In this document: in pieces, positions 6,830 through 10,809 of the stretch
How positions within the stretch are numbered: position 1 is the stretch's first letter
Layout: each line of letters starts with the position of its first letter
From: Campylobacteraceae bacterium
GTDB taxonomy: Bacteria > Campylobacterota > Campylobacteria > Campylobacterales > Sulfurospirillaceae
DNA length: 10,809 nt
Direction: 5' to 3'
NCBI GenBank assembly: GCA_027013265.1
Contig: JALUXQ010000139.1
Span: 1 to 10,809, forward strand
Position numbers and translations under genes: made by a program
The notes under the pieces: model-generated
Told to the model about the DNA's origin: nothing
Seen by the model: the letters and a program-made list of their open reading frames with translations, nothing else
Databases searched by the model: none

Positions 6830-7060
6830 GTGAAAAATATTTCAGATTTAAAGATTGATGAAGAGGGCAAAGTTGCCAGAGTGATAGCAAAAGAACCAGT
6901 AAAAAGTAGACTTCTGTCTATGGGGATAGTCAAGGGTGCTAAGATTAAAGTTGTAGCTCACACCTTAGCTAGGCAAACTTGGGATATTTTAAGCGATAAT
7001 ACAAAAGTGGCACTTAGAGAAGAAGAAGCTAGGTGTATCCTCGTGGAGGAGACAAAATGA
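6830..7060 (+). CDS. feoA: Ferrous iron transport accessory protein FeoA
   Basis: This is a small cytoplasmic SH3-like protein that assists the FeoB ferrous iron permease. The 76 residues show the family pattern: ISDLKIDEEGKVARV, then SRLLSMGIVKGAKIKV, ending in a strand with LREEEARCILVE. The GTG at 6830 is chosen because AGGG (6819-6822) is 7 bases upstream. The in-frame TTG at 6824 would leave only one base of spacing. The stop overlaps the feoB start as ATGA, so the two are translationally coupled. The Fur box upstream predicts induction under iron limitation. Confidence 0.93.
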   Translation: MKNISDLKIDEEGKVARVIAKEPVKSRLLSMGIVKGAKIKVVAHTLARQTWDILSDNTKVALREEEARCILVEETK

Positions 7061-9210
7061 GCAGTTGTTGTGGAAATGATACGAGTTGTAAAAAAAGCAC
7101 AATTAAGGCAGAAAAGGGCGAAATAAAAGTAGCTATAGTCGGACAGCCTAATGTTGGTAAAAGTTCAATCATAAATGCTCTAAGTAATGCTAAATTACAT
7201 GTAGGCAATTTTAGTGGTGTGACAGTTGAGAAAAAAGAGGTTTATGTTGAAAAAAATGGTTACGATATATTGATGACAGATTTACCTGGAATCTATGCTT
7301 TTAACGCTTATACTCCAGAAGAACAAGTTGCAAAAGATTTTTTGATAAAAGAGGATTATGATTTAATCATGAATGTTGTAGATGCAAATACACTTTCAAG
7401 AAATCTTATTTTTACTATGCAACTTTTAGATATGCATAAAAAGATGATTTTGGTGGTAAATATGGTTGATGAGATAGAAAAAAGAGATGGCAACATCAAC
7501 AAAAAAAGAATAGAAGAGCTCTTAGGAATTCCTGTTATCTTGACTTCAGCAAAGCGAAACAGAGGAGTGGATGAGATTATTGACTGCATTATTGATACAT
7601 ATGATGTTAATATCGCAAAAAATAAGATTTATTATAATGAAAAGATAGAGCAAAGGATAGAAGATTTAGCAAAAATTTTGCGAAAATCACAACATTTTAG
7701 AGATAAAGATTATTCAAGATTTATAGCGATTAGACTGCTTGATAGGGATGAAAATATCTATAAAATTATACATGATTTACCTATATTTATAGAGGCTCAT
7801 AAAGCATTGGAAAAGATGTATGCCAAGCTAGAAGCAGAGTTTGATGAAGATAGCACAACAGATATATTAGCAAATGAAAGAGTGGCAATTGCACGCAATC
7901 TTCAGATGGAAGCAGTAGATACTCAGGAAAAAGAGTCTCTTAGTGAAAAGATAGATAATTTTCTCATTCATCCTATACTGGGGCTTCCTATATTTTTATT
8001 TTTTATGTGGGCACTTTTTCAGCTGACATTTGTGCTTGGGAATTATCCTATGAATATAATCAGTGTAATCTTTAGCGAGACTTCAGCTTTTTTAGCAGAT
8101 TTTCTACCAAAAGGGGTATTTAACTCAGTATTGACCGATGGTGTCTTGCCAGCAGTTGGTGCTATTGTCATGTTTTTGCCAAATATACTGATACTTTTTT
8201 TAGGTTTGAATCTGCTTGAGCAAACGGGATATATGAGTAGAGCAGCTTATTTGTTGGATGGCTTTATGAAAAGATTTGGCTTGCAAGGTAAGGCATTTGT
8301 GCCACTTGTTAGTGGATTTGGTTGTACTGTTCCTGCATATATGGCAGCAAGAACTCTAAAAAATCCTAAAGATAGAATTATCACAATGCTTGTACTTAAT
8401 TTTATGAGTTGTGGCGCTAGATTGCCTATATATGTACTTTTAGTTTCAGCTTTTTTTGCAAATGAAAATCCAGGAAATATTTTATTTTTCATATATATCG
8501 GTGGTGCGACTTTAGGTTTAATTGTGGCTAAGATTTTGAGGATAGTTCTTTTTAAAGGTGAGCCTGAGCCTTTTGTTATGGAAATTCCACCATATAGATT
8601 TCCATCTTTAAAAGCACTAGGTATGGACTTATGGATAAAGACAAAGATGTTTTTAAAAAAAGCTGGTAGTTTCATAGCCATAGCTGCTATGATTATATGG
8701 TTTTTAAGTGCATATCCAACAAATGGCGATATGGTGCAAAAATATGATGCTAAGGTAGAGCATGCAAGTAGTGCCCAGCAAAAAGAGCAATTGAAAAATG
8801 AGCTAGATTCAAAACTTTTGGAAAACAGTTATCTTGGAAGTGTTGGAAAATTTATAGAACCCATTTTTGCACCACTTGGTATGGATTGGAGACTTAGCGT
8901 GGCCGTTGTGGCTGGATTATCTGCTAAGGAAGTAGTGGTTTCTGCTCTTGGAACTCTGTACTCGATGGGTGGAGCAAACGAAACAAATAAAGGCTTGATT
9001 GCAAAAATAAGAGCAAATGTAGATTTTAAAGCAGCAATTGCACTGATAATCATTATTATGATTTATTCACCTTGCTTGGCTGCTATGGGAACTTTTTATG
9101 CAGAAATTCCACAATGGGCATGGAGAGTATTTTATACTATATATCCAAATGTAGTAGCTTGGTTGATGGCATTTGGGGTATATAAAACGCTAGCTTTGAT
9201 GGGGTATTAA
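7057..9210 (+). CDS. feoB: Ferrous iron transporter FeoB
   Basis: This is the inner-membrane permease for Fe2+, with an N-terminal GTPase. The 717 residues carry a complete G domain: G1 GQPNVGKSS (29-37), G2 T56, G3 DLPG (75-78), G4 NMVD (135-138) and G5 SAK (164-166). A helical GDI-like region (about 190-295) follows, then the membrane part with two Gate modules, from about 300 to the end. The conserved membrane cysteines C423 (GFGCTVPAYMAARTL) and C452 (MSCGARLP) are present, as is the late SPCLAAMG motif. The ATG at 7057 is preferred because GGAGGA (7045-7050) sits 6 bases ahead; a GTG at 7033 in the same frame has no ribosome site. An unusual short N-terminal extension holds C4, C5 and C11 before the G domain. 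It overlaps feoA by 4 bp and is followed 24 bp later by a second feoA-like gene. Confidence 0.97.
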   Translation: MSSCCGNDTSCKKSTIKAEKGEIKVAIVGQPNVGKSSIINALSNAKLHVGNFSGVTVEKKEVYVEKNGYDILMTDLPGIYAFNAYTPEEQVAKDFLIKEDYDLIMNVVDANTLSRNLIFTMQLLDMHKKMILVVNMVDEIEKRDGNINKKRIEELLGIPVILTSAKRNRGVDEIIDCIIDTYDVNIAKNKIYYNEKIEQRIEDLAKILRKSQHFRDKDYSRFIAIRLLDRDENIYKIIHDLPIFIEAHKALEKMYAKLEAEFDEDSTTDILANERVAIARNLQMEAVDTQEKESLSEKIDNFLIHPILGLPIFLFFMWALFQLTFVLGNYPMNIISVIFSETSAFLADFLPKGVFNSVLTDGVLPAVGAIVMFLPNILILFLGLNLLEQTGYMSRAAYLLDGFMKRFGLQGKAFVPLVSGFGCTVPAYMAARTLKNPKDRIITMLVLNFMSCGARLPIYVLLVSAFFANENPGNILFFIYIGGATLGLIVAKILRIVLFKGEPEPFVMEIPPYRFPSLKALGMDLWIKTKMFLKKAGSFIAIAAMIIWFLSAYPTNGDMVQKYDAKVEHASSAQQKEQLKNELDSKLLENSYLGSVGKFIEPIFAPLGMDWRLSVAVVAGLSAKEVVVSALGTLYSMGGANETNKGLIAKIRANVDFKAAIALIIIIMIYSPCLAAMGTFYAEIPQWAWRVFYTIYPNVVAWLMAFGVYKTLALMGY

Positions 9211-9212
9211 GC

Positions 9213-9230
9213 ATATTTTGTGTAAAATAT
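9213..9230 (+). promoter_or_regulatory. AT-only hairpin just before the second feoA-like start
   Basis: ATATTTT (9213-9219) and AAAATAT (9224-9230) form a perfect 7-bp inverted repeat around GTGT. It fills most of the 24-base gap between feoB and the next gene and ends directly at the AGGG that touches the ATG. An all-AT stem is weak, so it may instead be an operator, a chance palindrome, or a -10-like site (TAAAAT at 9223-9228). It has no U-tract and does not look like a terminator. Confidence 0.35.
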
Positions 9231-9234
9231 AGGG

Positions 9235-9537
9235 ATGATACAACTTGATAAACTTGAGATTGGCAAAAGAGCCATAGTTGAAGGTATAGATTTAGATATA
9301 GAGATAAAAAAACGATTTTCAAATATGGGTTTGAGTAGAGGTGTTATTCTAAGGGTTTGTAGAAGAACTTTTGGAAGTGATAGCTTACATGTAAAATTAG
9401 AGTGTTCAGCTTGTATAGCATTAAGCAAAAGTGAAGCTAAATATATAAAAGTAACTCCGATTACAAATCACAGAGCAAAAGAACATCCTAGATTTGGAAT
9501 AGGTAAGTTTTGTTGTCAAAGAGATAAAAAGTTATAA
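9235..9537 (+). CDS. Second FeoA-domain protein, cysteine-rich
   Basis: This 100-residue protein has an FeoA-type SH3-like fold over residues about 3-75: LDKLEIGKRAIVEGI, then KKRFSNMGLSRGVILRV, then a final strand EAKYIKV. FeoA copies after feoB occur in some bacteria and are thought to modulate FeoB. Unlike the first FeoA, which has a single cysteine, this one has five: C42, C57-x2-C60, and a C93-C94 pair in a 25-residue tail (FGIGKFCCQRDKKL). These could bind metal or respond to redox; that is inference. The ATG at 9235 is the only possible start (in-frame TAA at 9223), yet its AGGG (9231-9234) touches the ATG, so initiation should be weak, coupled, or from a leaderless transcript. The stop is 5 bp from that of the convergent cation exporter. 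Confidence 0.85.
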   Translation: MIQLDKLEIGKRAIVEGIDLDIEIKKRFSNMGLSRGVILRVCRRTFGSDSLHVKLECSACIALSKSEAKYIKVTPITNHRAKEHPRFGIGKFCCQRDKKL

Positions 9538-9542
9538 GATAA

Positions 9543-10421
9543 TTAGCCATTTGTCTTAGAATCATCATATGGGTCTAAGTGTGTATTTATAATCCACTCA
9601 TCATTTGTGCTTAACTCTCTTATAGCATCCTCTATTCTGTCAGCTGCACGGTGAGCATCCAATAGAGATATGTCAGTACTAAATACTAAGTGAACATCTA
9701 CAAAATTTGTATTGCCTGATTTTCTTGTTTTTAAAAAATGGTAGTCATTTACTCTTTTTTCGTTTTTGATTATATCTTTTATGCTTTGCACTATTCCATC
9801 ATCAAGAGCAGCATCAAGAAGCATATAGACACCATCTTTTATGATTTCATAAGCTGAGTATATGATGTATATCGAGATTATAATACCCATGATAGAGTCT
9901 ATGAGATAGAAATCTGTAAGTTGGATAATAACAAGAGATATAAGTATCACTCCATTGCTAAATATGTCTGTTTTATAGTGTAGAGCATCAGCTTTTATGA
10001 CCATATTGTCTGTTTTTTTTGCTACAAAGTTTAAAAACAGCACCAAAGATATAGTCAAAACCAAAGAGATAACCATGACTATGACTGATGGAGTAAGATG
10101 TGAGACTGTGTCCCCTCTATATGCTTTTTTTATAGCTTCATAAAAGATAAATATACCAGACATTGTGATAACGGTACCCTCTATAACTGCTGCTAGTGCT
10201 TCTACTTTTCCTCTTCCATAGTTAAACTGCTCATCTGCTGGTTGTTCAGATTTGTTAATCGCAAAATAGTTAAATGCCGATACCACCAAATCAAGTATAG
10301 AGTCAATCGCACTAGCAAGCACTGCGACCGAGCCGCTAAGGATTCCGATGGCTAGTTTTATGATGATAAGTATAGAGGCTGTTAAGCTAGATACTAAAGT
10401 TGCTTTTTTTTGTAGGGTCAC
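9543..10421 (-). CDS. Cation diffusion facilitator (YiiP/FieF type)
   Basis: This inner-membrane antiporter exports divalent metal (Zn2+, Fe2+ or Mn2+) in exchange for protons. The 292 residues hold six membrane helices (to about 200) and a cytoplasmic metal-sensing domain. Compared with E. coli YiiP, the transport site A is intact: D40 and D44 in helix 2, H148 and D152 in helix 5 (DALHYKTD). The C-terminal sites are also conserved: H228, H244, H257, H281, D283. The loop site B is not: D63 remains, but F66 and R70 stand where YiiP has its two histidines (FNYGRGK). The start is GTG at 10421, with AAGGAG (10427-10432) five bases ahead. It overlaps the aguA stop by 4 bp (GTGA), so the two are co-translated. 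Sitting next to feo suggests iron homeostasis, but metal choice cannot be read from sequence with confidence. Confidence 0.93.
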   Translation of the reverse strand: MTLQKKATLVSSLTASILIIIKLAIGILSGSVAVLASAIDSILDLVVSAFNYFAINKSEQPADEQFNYGRGKVEALAAVIEGTVITMSGIFIFYEAIKKAYRGDTVSHLTPSVIVMVISLVLTISLVLFLNFVAKKTDNMVIKADALHYKTDIFSNGVILISLVIIQLTDFYLIDSIMGIIISIYIIYSAYEIIKDGVYMLLDAALDDGIVQSIKDIIKNEKRVNDYHFLKTRKSGNTNFVDVHLVFSTDISLLDAHRAADRIEDAIRELSTNDEWIINTHLDPYDDSKTNG

Positions 10422-10809
10422 GCTAGCTCCTTATAAAAATTCATGGTCGAACAGTGTAAACTTCCATGCTCTCTTATGAAGATAGATGCATCAACTCCTA
10501 TGACATCTCTATCTTTGAAAAAATCCTGCAAGATTTTAAGAGCTATTTTATCATTTTTGTCCTTATAAGTTGGTACTACCAAAGCACCATTTATAAAAAT
10601 AAAATTTAGGTAAGTGGCAGGCAGTCTACGGTTTTGAAAATATTTTGGAAGTGGCAATGGAAGTGGCAGAAGCTTAAAATTTGTAGCTTTTAGTTCATTT
10701 TCCATCCTATCAAGAGTATCATAATGTTCGTCATTTTTGTCATAGCACTTAACATAAGCAATCGTATTTGTATCCACAAATCTTGCTAAAGTATCTACAT
10801 GTGAGTCCG
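10418..10809 (-). CDS. aguA: Agmatine deiminase, C-terminal part (cut by window edge)
   Basis: This is a cytosolic guanidine-modifying enzyme that converts agmatine to N-carbamoylputrescine and ammonia. Only the last 129 codons are in the window; the reading frame stays open to the right edge, so the true start lies outside. The segment begins DSHVDTLARFV, containing the conserved catalytic-type His of the HxDT motif. It continues through RLPATYLNFIF and GALVVPTYKDKND, and ends with GSLHCSTMN, where the cysteine (HC) is the expected nucleophile. The LPLPLPLP stretch (encoded near 10650-10670) is a slightly expanded form of the LPLPEP seen in the family. It is followed, with a 4-bp overlap, by the cation exporter. 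The next pathway enzyme, AguB, is encoded at 2770-3660. Confidence 0.9.
   Translation of the reverse strand, partial: DSHVDTLARFVDTNTIAYVKCYDKNDEHYDTLDRMENELKATNFKLLPLPLPLPKYFQNRRLPATYLNFIFINGALVVPTYKDKNDKIALKILQDFFKDRDVIGVDASIFIREHGSLHCSTMNFYKELA
10427..10432 (-). promoter_or_regulatory. Ribosome site fixing the GTG start of the exporter
   Basis: On the minus strand AAGGAG lies five bases before GTG and inside the last codons of aguA. It supports the GTG start of the cation exporter and indicates coupled translation of the two genes. Confidence 0.65.

Noticed and set aside
7033..7056. GTG start for feoB, eight codons upstream.
   Set aside because: No ribosome site precedes it, while GGAGGA at 7045-7050 is ideally placed for the ATG at 7057, which overlaps the feoA stop.
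8247..8681. A 144-codon leftward open frame inside feoB; similar ones lie inside mgtE (1874-2239) and other genes.
   Set aside because: They are antisense to well-conserved genes, have no ribosome sites or recognisable domains, and are explained by the codon bias of the true genes.
10648..10671. Short tandem GGAAGTGGCA repeat.
   Set aside because: It encodes the Leu-Pro repeat of agmatine deiminase and is only about two units long; it is coding sequence and not a separate repeat element.
10775..10777. GTG as the start of a 119-residue protein at the right end.
   Set aside because: The frame stays open to the window edge and encodes DSHVDTLARF, a conserved part of agmatine deiminase, so the GTG is an internal valine.

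Overview
The window is AT-rich, gene-dense bacterial DNA with overlapping genes and short intergenic gaps. Several features together point to Campylobacterota (Epsilonproteobacteria), probably a free-living Sulfurimonas/Sulfurospirillum-type organism: a Csd3/HdpA-like M23 peptidase, the agmatine deiminase plus N-carbamoylputrescine amidase pair used for polyamine synthesis, promoters with a good -10 but no clear -35, a soluble MCP, and a c-di-GMP protein. The phylum call rests on gene content and style. The genus is a guess.

Layout. (1) 1-230: a gene-free left edge with a foldback element (14-bp perfect inverted repeat, 26-39 and 108-121) and a -10 box. (2) 231-2767, rightward: an exported M23 peptidoglycan peptidase, then the MgtE magnesium channel 2 bp later. 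(3) 6671-2770, leftward: a tightly packed four-gene unit. It encodes a membrane protein with DUF2892, PAS-like, degenerate GGDEF and EAL parts; a small NrtS-like membrane protein with a zinc-ribbon tail; a soluble methyl-accepting protein; and N-carbamoylputrescine amidase (AguB). (4) 6672-6829: a divergent control region with a very good Fur box. (5) 6830-9537, rightward: ferrous iron uptake genes feoA, feoB and a second, cysteine-richer feoA-like gene. (6) 10809-9543, leftward: the C-terminal part of agmatine deiminase (AguA, cut by the window edge), then a YiiP/FieF-type cation efflux protein.

How the parts fit. Iron import (Feo) lies convergent to a possible Fe/Zn/Mn exporter. AguA and AguB catalyse consecutive steps (agmatine to N-carbamoylputrescine to putrescine) but sit in two separate transcription units about 6.8 kb apart. 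The most unusual stretch is the leftward unit. It combines a c-di-GMP phosphodiesterase-like protein on a DUF2892 membrane anchor, an NrtS-family membrane protein carrying a zinc ribbon, and an MCP signalling rod without a recognisable sensor, all divergent from an apparently Fur-controlled iron operon. I infer a possible membrane-linked sensory module that ties iron or anion status to motility or attachment. The sequence shows the arrangement but not the function. Both convergent gene pairs end only 2 and 5 bp apart, leaving no room for ordinary intergenic terminators.
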